From an uncultured Collinsella sp. (lineage in GTDB: Bacteria > Actinomycetota > Coriobacteriia > Coriobacteriales > Coriobacteriaceae): 64,000 nt of DNA. This document shows, in pieces, positions 18,685 to 28,009 of the stretch (the first letter of the stretch is position 1; every line of letters begins with the position of its first letter). The stretch lies in NCBI GenBank assembly GCA_900755685.1, contig CAAEHI010000019.1:6616-70615 (forward strand). The letters run 5' to 3'. The notes beneath the pieces were generated by a model. The model had not been told where the DNA came from. It did no database searches and worked only from the letters and a program-made list of their open reading frames with translations. The translations under genes and the position numbers were made by a program.

Positions 18685-21600
18685 ATGGTCTCTCGTATCT
18701 ACGTGGAGAAGAAACCCGGGTTCGACGTCGAGGCTCAGCAGCTCAAGGGCGAGCTGACCGAAATTCTCGGCATCAAGGGCATCGAGGCCCTGAGGATCAT
18801 CAACCGCTACGACGTCGAGGGCATCGACGAGGAGCTTTTCCGCTCCTGCGTGCCGACCGTCTTTAGCGAGCCCCAGGTCGATGTGACCTACGACGAGCTC
18901 CCCGCAAGCGATGGCGCCGTCTTTGCCGTCGAATTCCTGCCTGGCCAGTTTGACCAGCGCGCTGACTCCGCCAGCGAGTGCGTGCAGCTCATCAGCCAGG
19001 GCGAGCGCCCCGCCGTGCGCTCCGCCAAGGTCTATATGATCTCGGGCGCCCTGGACGAGGCCGCCATCGAGGCCATCAAGCACTACGTGGTGAATCCCGT
19101 CGAGGCCCGCATCGCCTCGCTCGCCCTGCCCAAGACGCTGTACATGGAGACCCCCGAGCCCAAGCCCGTCGAGGTGCTCGACGGCTTCCGCGAGCTCGAC
19201 GAGGCCGGCCTTGCCGCCTTTATCGCCGATCGCGGCCTTGCCATGGACGAGGCGGACATCGCCTTCTGCCAGCAGTACTTCCGCGATGAGGACCGCGACC
19301 CCACCATCACCGAGATCCGCGTGATCGACACCTACTGGTCCGACCACTGCCGCCACACCACCTTCGGCACCGTCCTGGACGACGTGACGATCGACGACGC
19401 CGTGGTGCAGCAAGCCTTCGACCGCTACATGGAGATGCGCCACGAACTCGGCCGCGACGCCAAGCCCGTCTGCCTCATGGACATGGGCACCATCGGCGCC
19501 AAGTACCTCAAGAAGACCGGCGTCATGACCGATGTTGACGAGTCCGAGGAGATCAACGCCTGCACCGTCAAGGTGAAGGTCGATGTCGATGGCGAGGACC
19601 AGGACTGGCTGTTCCTGTTTAAGAACGAGACCCACAACCACCCGACCGAGATCGAGCCCTTCGGCGGTGCCGCCACCTGCGTGGGCGGTGCCATCCGCGA
19701 CCCGCTCTCGGGCCGCAGCTACGTGTACCAGGCCATGCGTGTCACCGGCGCCGGCGACCCCACCGTCCCCGTGTCCGAGACGCTCGAGGGCAAGCTGCCG
19801 CAGCGCAAGCTCGTAACCACCGCCGCCGCCGGCTACTCCAGCTACGGCAACCAGATCGGCCTTGCCACCGGTCAGGTCAACGAACTCTATCACCCCGGTT
19901 ACGCGGCCAAGCGCATGGAGGTTGGCGCCGTCGTGGGCGCTACGCCGGCAAACCACGTTCGTCGCGAGTGCCCCGCCCCCACCGACAAGATCATCCTGCT
20001 GGGCGGCCGCACCGGCCGCGATGGCATCGGTGGCGCCACCGGCTCCTCCAAGACCCAGAACACCGAGTCCATCGAGACCTCGGGTGCCGAGGTCCAGAAG
20101 GGCAACGCCCCGGTCGAGCGCAAGCTGCAGCGTCTGTTCCGCCGCGGCGACGCCTGCCGTCTGATCAAGCGTTGCAACGACTTTGGCGCCGGCGGCGTCT
20201 CGGTCGCCGTGGGCGAGCTTGCCGACGGTCTGTATGTCGACCTGGACACCGTGACCAAGAAGTACGACGGCCTGGACGGCACCGAGCTCGCTATCTCTGA
20301 GTCCCAGGAGCGCATGGCCTGCGCCGTCGCCGACGGTGACGTCGAGGAGTTCATGGGCTACGCCGCCGAGGAGAACCTGGAGGCGACCGTTATCGCCGAG
20401 GTTACCGCCGAGCCGCGCATGCGCATGGCCTGGAACGGCGTCGCCATCGTCGACCTGTCCCGCGAGTTCCTCAACTCCAACGGCGCACCCAAGCACCAGG
20501 TCGCCCACGTGTGCGCCCGTAGCGTGTGGCAGCCCAGCTGGGCCGGCACCACGCTCGCCGAGCGCATGACCTCGCTCGTCACCGACCTCAACGTCGCTTC
20601 CAACAAGGGTCTTTCCGAGCGCTTCGACTCCACCATCGGCGCCGCGACCGTGCTCATGCCCTTTGGCGGCAAGACGCAGCTCACCCCCAGCTCGGCCATG
20701 GTCGCCAAGTTCCCCGTGGACGGCGAGACCACCACGGCGAGTGCCATGGCATGGGGCTTCAACCCCTATCTGATGGAGGCCGACCAGTTTGCGGGCGCCT
20801 ACCTGTCCGTGGTCGAGTCCATCGCCAAGCTCGTGGCTGCCGGCTTTGAGCACAAGCGCGCCTATCTCTCCTTCCAGGAGTACTTCGAGCGTCTGCGCAC
20901 CGAGGCCGAGCGCTGGGGCAAGCCCACGGCAGCCGTCTTGGGCGCCCTCATGGCCCAAGTCGACCTGGGTGCCGGCGCCATCGGTGGCAAGGACTCCATG
21001 AGCGGCTCGTTTGAGGACGAGGCCGGCGAGCTCAACGTTCCGCCGACACTGATCAGCTTCGCCGTCGCCGTGGGCAGAGCCGCCCGTGCCGTCTCGCCCG
21101 AGTTCAAGGGCCTCACGCACCGCGTCGTCCGCATCGCCCCCGCTACCTATGGCGAGGACTACCGTCCCGACGCTCAGCAGCTGCTCGCCGTGTTTGACGC
21201 CGTCGAGGCGCTCACTGCTACCGGCAACGCCCTGGCCATCTCCACGCCCGGCTACGGCTGCGGCGCCGAGAGCCTCTTTAAGATGTGCGTCGGTAACCAG
21301 ATCGGTATCGAGCTTGCCGAGGATGTAGACGTAGAGAGCCTCTTCACCCCGCTCTACGGCAGCTTTATCGTCGAGCTCGCCGAGGACGCCGAGCTGCCCG
21401 AGGTCGCCGACGGCGTTGTCGTCGAGCCCCTGGGTACCACCGTCGAGGGCTATGTCATCGACACCGGCTCCGAGGTCATCGAGCTCGCCAAGCTCCAGGA
21501 GGCCTGGGAGAGCGGCATCGAGGGCGTCTTCGCCTACCGCAGCGCCGGCGAGACCCCCGAGGTCGAGACCATCGACTTCCGCGCCAAGGATATCCACGTG

Positions 21601-22431
21601 TACGGCGGCGCCAAGATCGCCCGCCCGCGCGTGATCATCCCCGTGTTCCCCGGTAACAACTGCGAGTACGACAGCGCCCGCGCCTTCCGTGCCGCCGGTG
21701 CCGAGGCCGACACCTTCGTGATCAACAACCTCACGCCCGAGGCCGTCGCCGAGAGCACCCACGAGCTCGCCCGCCGTATTCGCCAGAGCCAGATCGTCAT
21801 GATCCCCGGCGGCTTCTCGGGCGGCGACGAGCCCGATGGCTCCGCCAAGTTCATCACGGCGTTCTTCCGCGCTCCCGAGGTCACCGAGGCAGTCCGCGAC
21901 CTGCTCAAGGCCCGCGATGGCCTGATGCTGGGCATCTGCAACGGCTTCCAGGCCCTGATCAAGCTCGGCCTGGTGCCCTACGGCGACATCGTCGATGCCA
22001 CGCCCGATGCGCCCACGTTGACGTTCAACACCATCGGTCGCCATCAGAGCCGCCTGGTGCGCACCCGCATCTCGTCCAACCTGTCCCCGTGGCTGTCGCA
22101 GTGCAGCCTGGACGACCCCTACACCGTCGCCATCAGCCACGGCGAGGGCCGCTTTGTCGCCAATGACGAAGTGCTCGCCCAGCTGATCGCCAACGGCCAG
22201 GTCGCCACGCAGTACGTGGGCGAGGACGGCAAGCCCAGCATGGATCTCTCCGTCAACCCCAACGGCTCCGCACTCGCCATCGAGGGCATCACGAGCCCCG
22301 ACGGCCGCGTCCTGGGCAAGATGGGTCATGCCGAGCGCCGCGGCGACAACCTGTACCGCAACGTGCCCGAGCATGTCCCCGGCGATAAGTTCATGCCGAT
22401 CTTTGAGAGCGGCGTGGCCTACTTCGCCTAA
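18685..22431 (+). CDS. purL: Phosphoribosylformylglycinamidine synthase, large single-chain form
   Basis: A 1248-residue fused enzyme: N-terminal PurS-like part, two AIRS-type synthetase halves (HNHPTEIEPFGGAATCVGG, GGKDSMSGSF) and a C-terminal class-I glutaminase (GICNGFQAL with the nucleophile Cys; SHGEGRF with the catalytic His). It converts FGAR and glutamine to FGAM in step four of purine synthesis. The start at 18685 (MVSRIYVEKKPG) fits the family and follows AGGAACC. The upstream in-frame ATG adds an unlike tail. Many bacteria split this into PurS/Q/L; here the long form is used. A strong terminator follows. Confidence 0.97.
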   Translation: MVSRIYVEKKPGFDVEAQQLKGELTEILGIKGIEALRIINRYDVEGIDEELFRSCVPTVFSEPQVDVTYDELPASDGAVFAVEFLPGQFDQRADSASECVQLISQGERPAVRSAKVYMISGALDEAAIEAIKHYVVNPVEARIASLALPKTLYMETPEPKPVEVLDGFRELDEAGLAAFIADRGLAMDEADIAFCQQYFRDEDRDPTITEIRVIDTYWSDHCRHTTFGTVLDDVTIDDAVVQQAFDRYMEMRHELGRDAKPVCLMDMGTIGAKYLKKTGVMTDVDESEEINACTVKVKVDVDGEDQDWLFLFKNETHNHPTEIEPFGGAATCVGGAIRDPLSGRSYVYQAMRVTGAGDPTVPVSETLEGKLPQRKLVTTAAAGYSSYGNQIGLATGQVNELYHPGYAAKRMEVGAVVGATPANHVRRECPAPTDKIILLGGRTGRDGIGGATGSSKTQNTESIETSGAEVQKGNAPVERKLQRLFRRGDACRLIKRCNDFGAGGVSVAVGELADGLYVDLDTVTKKYDGLDGTELAISESQERMACAVADGDVEEFMGYAAEENLEATVIAEVTAEPRMRMAWNGVAIVDLSREFLNSNGAPKHQVAHVCARSVWQPSWAGTTLAERMTSLVTDLNVASNKGLSERFDSTIGAATVLMPFGGKTQLTPSSAMVAKFPVDGETTTASAMAWGFNPYLMEADQFAGAYLSVVESIAKLVAAGFEHKRAYLSFQEYFERLRTEAERWGKPTAAVLGALMAQVDLGAGAIGGKDSMSGSFEDEAGELNVPPTLISFAVAVGRAARAVSPEFKGLTHRVVRIAPATYGEDYRPDAQQLLAVFDAVEALTATGNALAISTPGYGCGAESLFKMCVGNQIGIELAEDVDVESLFTPLYGSFIVELAEDAELPEVADGVVVEPLGTTVEGYVIDTGSEVIELAKLQEAWESGIEGVFAYRSAGETPEVETIDFRAKDIHVYGGAKIARPRVIIPVFPGNNCEYDSARAFRAAGAEADTFVINNLTPEAVAESTHELARRIRQSQIVMIPGGFSGGDEPDGSAKFITAFFRAPEVTEAVRDLLKARDGLMLGICNGFQALIKLGLVPYGDIVDATPDAPTLTFNTIGRHQSRLVRTRISSNLSPWLSQCSLDDPYTVAISHGEGRFVANDEVLAQLIANGQVATQYVGEDGKPSMDLSVNPNGSALAIEGITSPDGRVLGKMGHAERRGDNLYRNVPEHVPGDKFMPIFESGVAYFA

Positions 22432-22468
22432 ACCTTTCCCATCGGGTACAATCCCTTCGGGTAACAAC

Positions 22469-22508
22469 ACCCGCCACCGACACATCCGGTGGCGGGTTCT
22501 TTTTTTTG
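22469..22508 (+). terminator. Intrinsic terminator of purL
   Basis: CCCGCCACCG/CGGTGGCGGG with an 8-base loop, then TTCTTTTTTTT. Confidence 0.95.
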
Positions 22509-22532
22509 CTTCGCGCATGTAGGAAGGACATC

Positions 22533-23468
22533 ATGGAAAGCCGCAAGCCGTATCTCGCCACCCTGCCCGGACTCATCCTGGGCTGTCTTGTTTGCTGTGC
22601 ACTCTGGGGATCGGCCTTTCCCTGCATCAAGATCGGCTACGCACTCTTTGGTATCCCGGCGCACGATAGCGCTTCGCAGCTGCTCTTTGCAGGTTTACGC
22701 TTTACGCTTGCCGGCGTCCTGGTTATCGTTGGGATGAGCGCGGCCCAACGCCGCCCCCTCGTACCGCAAGCGCGCGACATCAAGCCCATCTTTGTCTTGT
22801 CGCTCTTCCAGACTATCGGGCAGTACTTCTTTTTCTACCTGGGACTCTCGCGCGCCAGTGCCATGTCGAGCTCCATCATCGAGGCCAGCGCCAACTTCCT
22901 CGCAATCCTCTTTGCCGCCCTGGCATTTCGCACCGAGAAGCTCAATACGGCCAAGGTGCTTGGCTGCGTGTTGGGCTTTGCCGGCGTCGCGCTTGTCAAC
23001 CTTTCGGGCGCAGATGGCACCTTTGGCTTCACGCTCGATGGCGAGGGCTTTATCCTAGCCTCCACTGTCGCGGGCGCTCTTTCGACCTGCCTGATCGGCA
23101 TCTTCTCGCGCAAGCACGACGGTGTTTTGCTTGCCGGCTGGCAGTTTTTAGTCGGCGGCCTGGTCCTCACCGCCATCGGCTTTTTGATGGGCGGCACATT
23201 GTCCCCCACCGAAGTCGCCCCCGCCATCGCGCTCATCATCTACATGGCGCTTATCTCCGCCGTCGCGTACTCGCTGTGGTCCCGCCTGCTCGCCGTCAAC
23301 CCCGTCAGCCGCGTGTCGGTCTTTGGCTTTATGAACCCGGTCTTTGGCGTGCTGTTGAGCGCACTGCTGCTCGGCGAGGGCGCTGGCACGAGCCCCGTTA
23401 CCGTCATCGTTGCCCTGTTGTTGGTCTGCGGCGGCATCATCATCGTCAACAAACCCAAAAAAGCCTAG
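22533..23468 (+). CDS. EamA/DMT family transporter
   Basis: A 311-residue protein with ten predicted membrane helices forming two EamA repeats (CALWGSAFPCIKIGY in the first; SAVAYSLWSRLL and FGFMNPVFGVLLS in the second). DMT carriers export amino acids or other metabolites; the substrate is unknown. The start at 22533 follows AGGAAGG. The C-terminus is a short basic tail. It is preceded by the purL terminator and is separately transcribed. Confidence 0.88.
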   Translation: MESRKPYLATLPGLILGCLVCCALWGSAFPCIKIGYALFGIPAHDSASQLLFAGLRFTLAGVLVIVGMSAAQRRPLVPQARDIKPIFVLSLFQTIGQYFFFYLGLSRASAMSSSIIEASANFLAILFAALAFRTEKLNTAKVLGCVLGFAGVALVNLSGADGTFGFTLDGEGFILASTVAGALSTCLIGIFSRKHDGVLLAGWQFLVGGLVLTAIGFLMGGTLSPTEVAPAIALIIYMALISAVAYSLWSRLLAVNPVSRVSVFGFMNPVFGVLLSALLLGEGAGTSPVTVIVALLLVCGGIIIVNKPKKA

Positions 23469-23533
23469 CGAGCTCACCTTTTTAGGGAGGGCGTTTGCAC
23501 ACTTTAGCTTAATGGAATACATCGATGAGCTGA

Positions 23534-23566
23534 GGGCCGCCACGCACGCAAGCGTGCGACCCTTTT
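23534..23566 (+). terminator. Probable terminator after the EamA gene
   Basis: CGCACG/CGTGCG stem with flanking GGG/CCC, followed by TTTTCC, between convergent genes. Confidence 0.5.
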
Positions 23567-23567
23567 C

Positions 23568-24710
23568 CTAGCGTATCTGGATGCCGGCTTTCTTTTTCTC
23601 GGCCTTGACGCGGTAGAGCTCCGCATCGGCAGCGCGAAGTAAGTCTTGCCAGGTATCAACACTATCGCCGACCCGCGCGCAACCGATGGACATCCGCAAT
23701 GCATACGGCACCTCGGCATGCGCGAGCTCGTCGTTGATTGTCGCGCACAGATGCATGATATCCTGTTCCGCCGCTGCCTTTTGGAGCACCACGAACTCAT
23801 CGCCACCATAACGCGCGATAAAGCCACCAGACGCCGAGCAGACCTCTTTGAGCGCAGCGGATATTACCTGAAGAGCATGGTCGCCCTCCACATGTCCATA
23901 GCGATCGTTAATCTGCTTAAAGCCGTCAGCGTCCATCATAAGCAGATATACATCTTCGGCCTGATCCACATTTGAAAAGAGCGACAGCATATAGGTCTCA
24001 AAACGGTTGCGGTTGTTGAGTCCAGTCAACGGGTCAGTCGAGATCAGTTGCTCCTGATAGACGATATAGAGCAGCAGGATGCTCAGCGTTATACCGAAGC
24101 AAAGGCCCGGTACCGAAAACAAAACCTGGAAGGTACCGCCCACCAGAGCGGGAACCGCAAAAAAGGCGAGGGTGCGATAAATGGCCTTCTTTTGCAAGCT
24201 TTCGACTTTTCGAGCCTGAATAAAGGCATGCAAGGACGTATATATGACGTAGCAGTAGCTAACGATAGGCTGAATCATATAAAGCGCTCCGCGACGATAT
24301 ACGCCCTGCGTATCGATATAGAACATAGTGTGCGTCCAGTAGCTGGTAAATGCCAACACGACCACCAAAGCGGTTGGCAACGTTAAAAGTATCACCCTAT
24401 AGGGCGTGGTCAGAAGCCGTGAGCCCTGCATCGTCTCGGAATAGAAAAACCAAATGAGGCACGCGATGGCGAACAGCGAAAACGAGACCGCGTTGGAAAT
24501 CCAGTTGGCCGTGATGCCTACAGGAGTGCTTACGCCGTCCGAGAGCGTCCAGATCATATCGAAGAAAATGTAGGCAGCAGACGTGTAGCCCAGCATGCTA
24601 AACAAAAGCTGCTGGGTGCTCGAGAACAGGGAGCGACGGCTTCGTACGGCAAGCCCGATAAGAATAATCATGCACAGCAGGAATATCTCGATCTTGAGTG
24701 CCTTAATCAC
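23568..24710 (-). CDS. Membrane diguanylate cyclase (GGDEF)
   Basis: A 380-residue protein with about seven membrane segments in the first 215 residues and a GGDEF domain after it (DPLTGLNNRNRFE, active site YGGDEF). The GGDEF box is intact, so c-di-GMP synthesis is likely. No EAL domain is present. The start is GTG at 24710 behind AGGGAGG. The N-terminal helices may be a 7TM-type sensor. No neighbour indicates the signal. The final residues KKKAGIQIR complete the normal domain end. Confidence 0.88.
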   Translation of the reverse strand: MIKALKIEIFLLCMIILIGLAVRSRRSLFSSTQQLLFSMLGYTSAAYIFFDMIWTLSDGVSTPVGITANWISNAVSFSLFAIACLIWFFYSETMQGSRLLTTPYRVILLTLPTALVVVLAFTSYWTHTMFYIDTQGVYRRGALYMIQPIVSYCYVIYTSLHAFIQARKVESLQKKAIYRTLAFFAVPALVGGTFQVLFSVPGLCFGITLSILLLYIVYQEQLISTDPLTGLNNRNRFETYMLSLFSNVDQAEDVYLLMMDADGFKQINDRYGHVEGDHALQVISAALKEVCSASGGFIARYGGDEFVVLQKAAAEQDIMHLCATINDELAHAEVPYALRMSIGCARVGDSVDTWQDLLRAADAELYRVKAEKKKAGIQIR

Positions 24711-24811
24711 TAGACGCCCTCCCTTCAATATCCAAGTGGCCAGAATCGCCCGAGTCGCGCCCAGGCGCCAAACACCCCTTTCTCCGCAGGGGTAAAGGGA
24801 ATCATAGCAGA

Positions 24812-24851
24812 GCGCCCGAACGTCACTGCAGAACAGCCACCGTTCGGGCGC
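24812..24851 (-). terminator. Hairpin after the kdgT-type gene
   Basis: A perfect 11-bp stem GCGCCCGAACG/CGTTCGGGCGC with an 18-base loop. The T tract is poor. Confidence 0.5.
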
Positions 24852-24900
24852 CCATACGGCGCGAATTGCACACGCCGGCTTGATTGACTCGCGTCGACGA

Positions 24901-25923
24901 TTACTCGCCGTCGATGTCGGTCGCGACGGCCTCCTCAATAGCCTCGACGCCTTCGACCGACAGATCCTCTTTGCCGTGGCAGAACTTCTTATCGACCCAG
25001 CCAGTCAGAATCGGGGCCATGATTGCCGTGATGATGACGGCAGTGGCGATCTGCGCATACGCGGTGGGCGCAAGCTCGGCATAGCGCGGAGCGACCTCGG
25101 CGAGGGCGACCGGCGTGGTCATGGCCGTGCCGGCAATGGTGGAACATGCCACAGCCGCCTTACCGTTGCCGCCGCACAAGCGCTCGAAGGCAAAGGTGAT
25201 GGGGCCAACGATAAAGAGGGTGATGAGACCCAGCAGGATGCCCGAAATGCCACCGGCGATGAAGCTCGAAAGGCTCATGGACGCACCGAGCTGAAAACCG
25301 ATGACAGCGATCGCGGGATTGGCGCCGGGGACCAGCAGGTTCTTGATAAACGGGAACAAGTTGCCCAGGACCATGCCGATAACAAGCGGCAGGATGGATC
25401 CGATGATAGTGCCGACGGGGATGTTGGCGAGACCCGAGACACCGAGGATGATCATCGTGACGGCGGGGCCGGCCGTAAAGAACAGGATACCGACGGCGCC
25501 CTGCTCGGACTCATCGCCGAACTCGCCCATGATACCCGTATAGAGCGCCATGTTGCAAAACGTAATGCCGCCGATGATGGAAACCGAGCTCAGGCCTAAA
25601 AAGTTATCGTTAAAGAAGTACGCGACGCCCAGACCCAGCGCGGCTGCCACTACAAGCTTAGGAATCAGCACGACGATGCCGGTCTTGATGGCGCCCGGCG
25701 TGGACTTAAAGCTGATGCCGGCGCCCACAAACAGCAAGATCGCGGCAACGATGGTGTTGGAGCCGCCGCGGCAGGCAGCCGTAAAGAAGCCGCCGACCTC
25801 AAAGACCTGCGGGCAGAAGGTATTGAGCAAAAGGCCGACGATCATCGGATAGATCATGATGTCGCCCGGGATGCGCGGTACCTTGAATTTCTTTTGCTCG
25901 TTGGCGGTCGCTTCCTGTGCCAT
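24901..25923 (-). CDS. kdgT: 2-keto-3-deoxygluconate permease family transporter
   Basis: A 340-residue membrane protein of the KdgT family (IPGDIMIYPMIVGLLLN, GSNTIVAAILLFVGAGI, STIAGTAMTTPVALAE). The family imports 2-keto-3-deoxygluconate, a breakdown product of pectin and uronates, with protons. No kdg catabolic gene is adjacent, so the substrate is inferred from family only. The start at 25923 follows GGGGGT. A long acidic C-terminal tail is present. Confidence 0.85.
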   Translation of the reverse strand: MAQEATANEQKKFKVPRIPGDIMIYPMIVGLLLNTFCPQVFEVGGFFTAACRGGSNTIVAAILLFVGAGISFKSTPGAIKTGIVVLIPKLVVAAALGLGVAYFFNDNFLGLSSVSIIGGITFCNMALYTGIMGEFGDESEQGAVGILFFTAGPAVTMIILGVSGLANIPVGTIIGSILPLVIGMVLGNLFPFIKNLLVPGANPAIAVIGFQLGASMSLSSFIAGGISGILLGLITLFIVGPITFAFERLCGGNGKAAVACSTIAGTAMTTPVALAEVAPRYAELAPTAYAQIATAVIITAIMAPILTGWVDKKFCHGKEDLSVEGVEAIEEAVATDIDGE

Positions 25924-26064
25924 GAAACCCCCATTTCCGCTGACGCAGAACAAAAGCCCACGTCACGCTTTGCTACAGTAAAGTTTGACCATGGTACCAG
26001 AAGAAGCAGACCGCCTCGGTGAGAAATTCGATTCGATAGGCCGGGACGATAACGCGTCCTGCTC

Positions 26065-26388
26065 CTATACGAGGCTCAAAACGATATAGAACACGATGCC
26101 CGAAACGCAGCACCACAACATCGACTTTGTCTTGATTGCCACCGCCACGACGCCGGCGGCCGCAATCCAGGGAACCAAGGCAGGCCAGAGTCCCGCGTCG
26201 AACGCGCCGGGGTTCACCAAGTCGTTGGCGACCAGCGCGGCAAAGGCAGCGGGCGGGATATAGCCTAGGGCCTCGGTAATGCGGGGCGACAGGGTCCGCC
26301 CGCGCAAGGCGAACGCCGGCGCGATGCGAAAGAACGCGATAGCAGCCCACGACGACAGCCACAGAACCAAGAACTCGTTAACGGGCAT
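26065..26388 (-). CDS. azlD: AzlD-type branched-chain amino acid exporter small subunit
   Basis: A 107-residue, four-helix membrane protein (LGYIPPAAFAALVANDL is typical of AzlD). It forms the small subunit of the AzlCD exporter. The start at 26388 lies inside the end of azlC with a GAGGTG site, so the two are translationally coupled. Confidence 0.9.
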   Translation of the reverse strand: MPVNEFLVLWLSSWAAIAFFRIAPAFALRGRTLSPRITEALGYIPPAAFAALVANDLVNPGAFDAGLWPALVPWIAAAGVVAVAIKTKSMLWCCVSGIVFYIVLSLV

Positions 26389-27070
26389 CGCGGGCACCTC
26401 TTCCGTCAAATACAGCATCGCACGCCAGCGCAATGGCAATGCCGACCACGACGCTTGCCGGCACGGCAATATTCGCGAGGCCCAAGAACTTGCATACGGC
26501 GACGGACACCGCGCCCGAAACCGCTGCGACAACGTTGCCGCGCGACAGCCGCTGCGAAAAGAGCAGGCAGATAAAGAGCGAGGTGCAGACAAAGGCTGCA
26601 ATGGCGGTGGGAACATCGACAACGGCGCCGACGATGGCGCCCATCGTACACGAAACGCCCCATGTTGCGATGAGGATCACGTTGAGCACAAAGGACTCGC
26701 GCGGGCCCCAATCCTCCCCTTCAACCAACTTGGCAAGCGAGATGCCATATGCTTCCTCGGTAAGTGTCGCGGCAACAGCCAGCGTCTGACGCTTCGAGGC
26801 ACCCCTCAGATGCGGTGCGATCGATGCCGAGTAAAGCGCAAAACGCGAGGAGATGGCGGCGACGCTCGCGACGATCGATGCTGCAGGCACACCCGCCAGC
26901 CACAGGTTGCAGATCATAAACTGGCCGCTGCCCGTCACAAACGTACTGCTTAGAGCAAAGACCATCCAGGGCTCCATTCCCGTCTGCCCCATGATCATTC
27001 CGCACGGCGCGCCTATTGCAACATAGGTAAGCATCACCGGCCAGACGGTTCTAACGATTTTGAGCACCAT
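26378..27070 (-). CDS. azlC: AzlC-type branched-chain amino acid exporter large subunit
   Basis: A 230-residue membrane protein with the AzlC pattern (FVTGSGQFMICNLWLAG, SSRFALYSASIAPHL, LTEEAYGISL). With AzlD it expels excess branched-chain amino acids or analogues, which balances the Liv importer in the same window. The start at 27070 (MVLKIVRTVWP) follows AGAAG; the upstream ATG at 27139 adds a hydrophilic tail and is less likely. Confidence 0.9.
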   Translation of the reverse strand: MVLKIVRTVWPVMLTYVAIGAPCGMIMGQTGMEPWMVFALSSTFVTGSGQFMICNLWLAGVPAASIVASVAAISSRFALYSASIAPHLRGASKRQTLAVAATLTEEAYGISLAKLVEGEDWGPRESFVLNVILIATWGVSCTMGAIVGAVVDVPTAIAAFVCTSLFICLLFSQRLSRGNVVAAVSGAVSVAVCKFLGLANIAVPASVVVGIAIALACDAVFDGRGARDAR

Positions 27071-27196
27071 ACGCTTCTCATCCTGACAAGGTCTCCGAAC
27101 CGCATGTAGCGACACGGCAGAATCATCATCCGACAGCAACCGAGTTCACCTACAATTGCCACCGGATCGAAAGACACAACTTTTTAGGAAGTCATT

Positions 27197-28009
27197 ATGA
27201 CAGCTATCGATCGAGACCGGGCGCGCGCGGCCTTCAAAAGCTACACCGATGCCTACGACGCCACCAACCCACGCATCGCGCTCAAAATCGAGCATACGTA
27301 CCACGTTGCCGAGGCATGCGATGCCGTAGCGCGCGAGCAGGGCTGGTCGTCAGAAGATATTGACATGGCATGGCTTTGCGGCCTGCTACACGATATGGGC
27401 CGCTTTGAGCAGCTACGACGCTGGGACACCTTTAAGGACGCCGAGAGCATGAGCCATGCGGCGCTGGGCATCGAGGTCCTCTTTGGCGAGAATCCCGCCG
27501 ATGCACCCGCCGTAACGAGCATCCGCGACTTTATCGATGACCCGGCAGAAGATGAGCTCATCCGAGCGAGCATTGCCTATCACAGCGATTTCCGTCTACC
27601 CGCGCAGCTCGACGTGCGCACGCGAAGCTTCTGCGATATCGTGCGCGATGGTGACAAGATCGACATTATGCGCACCATCGCCGACAGCACCGTCGACACC
27701 ATCCTTAAGGTGGACGAGAAGACGTTTCTCGGCAGCCGTTTCTCGTCGCCGACACTTGCCGCCTTTGACGAGCACCGCTGCGTCGCACGCGATGAACGCA
27801 ACGAGCCCGCAGACTACCTGGTGGGACTCATCTGCTTTATGTTTGAGCTCGTCTATCCAGCAAGCCGCGCGCTGGCGCGCGAACAGGGCGATATCCACCG
27901 CCTGCTCGACGCGCCCTTTGGCATTACGCGGCCCTTTACCGACCCCGCCACGCAGGCAACCTGGAGCCGCCTAAAGGACGAGATGCGCGACTGGCTGGCG
28001 CGCGCCTAG
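27197..28009 (+). CDS. HD-domain metal-dependent phosphohydrolase
   Basis: A 270-residue soluble protein with an N-terminal HD domain: His in HTYHVAE, GLLHDMGRFEQ as the HD pair, and RDGDKIDI with the conserved Asp. It is a likely metal-dependent phosphohydrolase acting on a nucleotide or related phosphoester; the substrate is not predictable. An AGGAAG site precedes the start. Its TAG stop overlaps the TAG stop of the convergent etfA. Confidence 0.85.
   Translation: MTAIDRDRARAAFKSYTDAYDATNPRIALKIEHTYHVAEACDAVAREQGWSSEDIDMAWLCGLLHDMGRFEQLRRWDTFKDAESMSHAALGIEVLFGENPADAPAVTSIRDFIDDPAEDELIRASIAYHSDFRLPAQLDVRTRSFCDIVRDGDKIDIMRTIADSTVDTILKVDEKTFLGSRFSSPTLAAFDEHRCVARDERNEPADYLVGLICFMFELVYPASRALAREQGDIHRLLDAPFGITRPFTDPATQATWSRLKDEMRDWLARA

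Noticed and set aside
18667..22518. Antisense open frame of 1283 codons opposite purL
   Set aside because: It is a shadow of the highly biased GC-rich purL coding sequence: low-complexity Gly/Ala/Leu/Asp/His composition, no family resemblance and no ribosome site.
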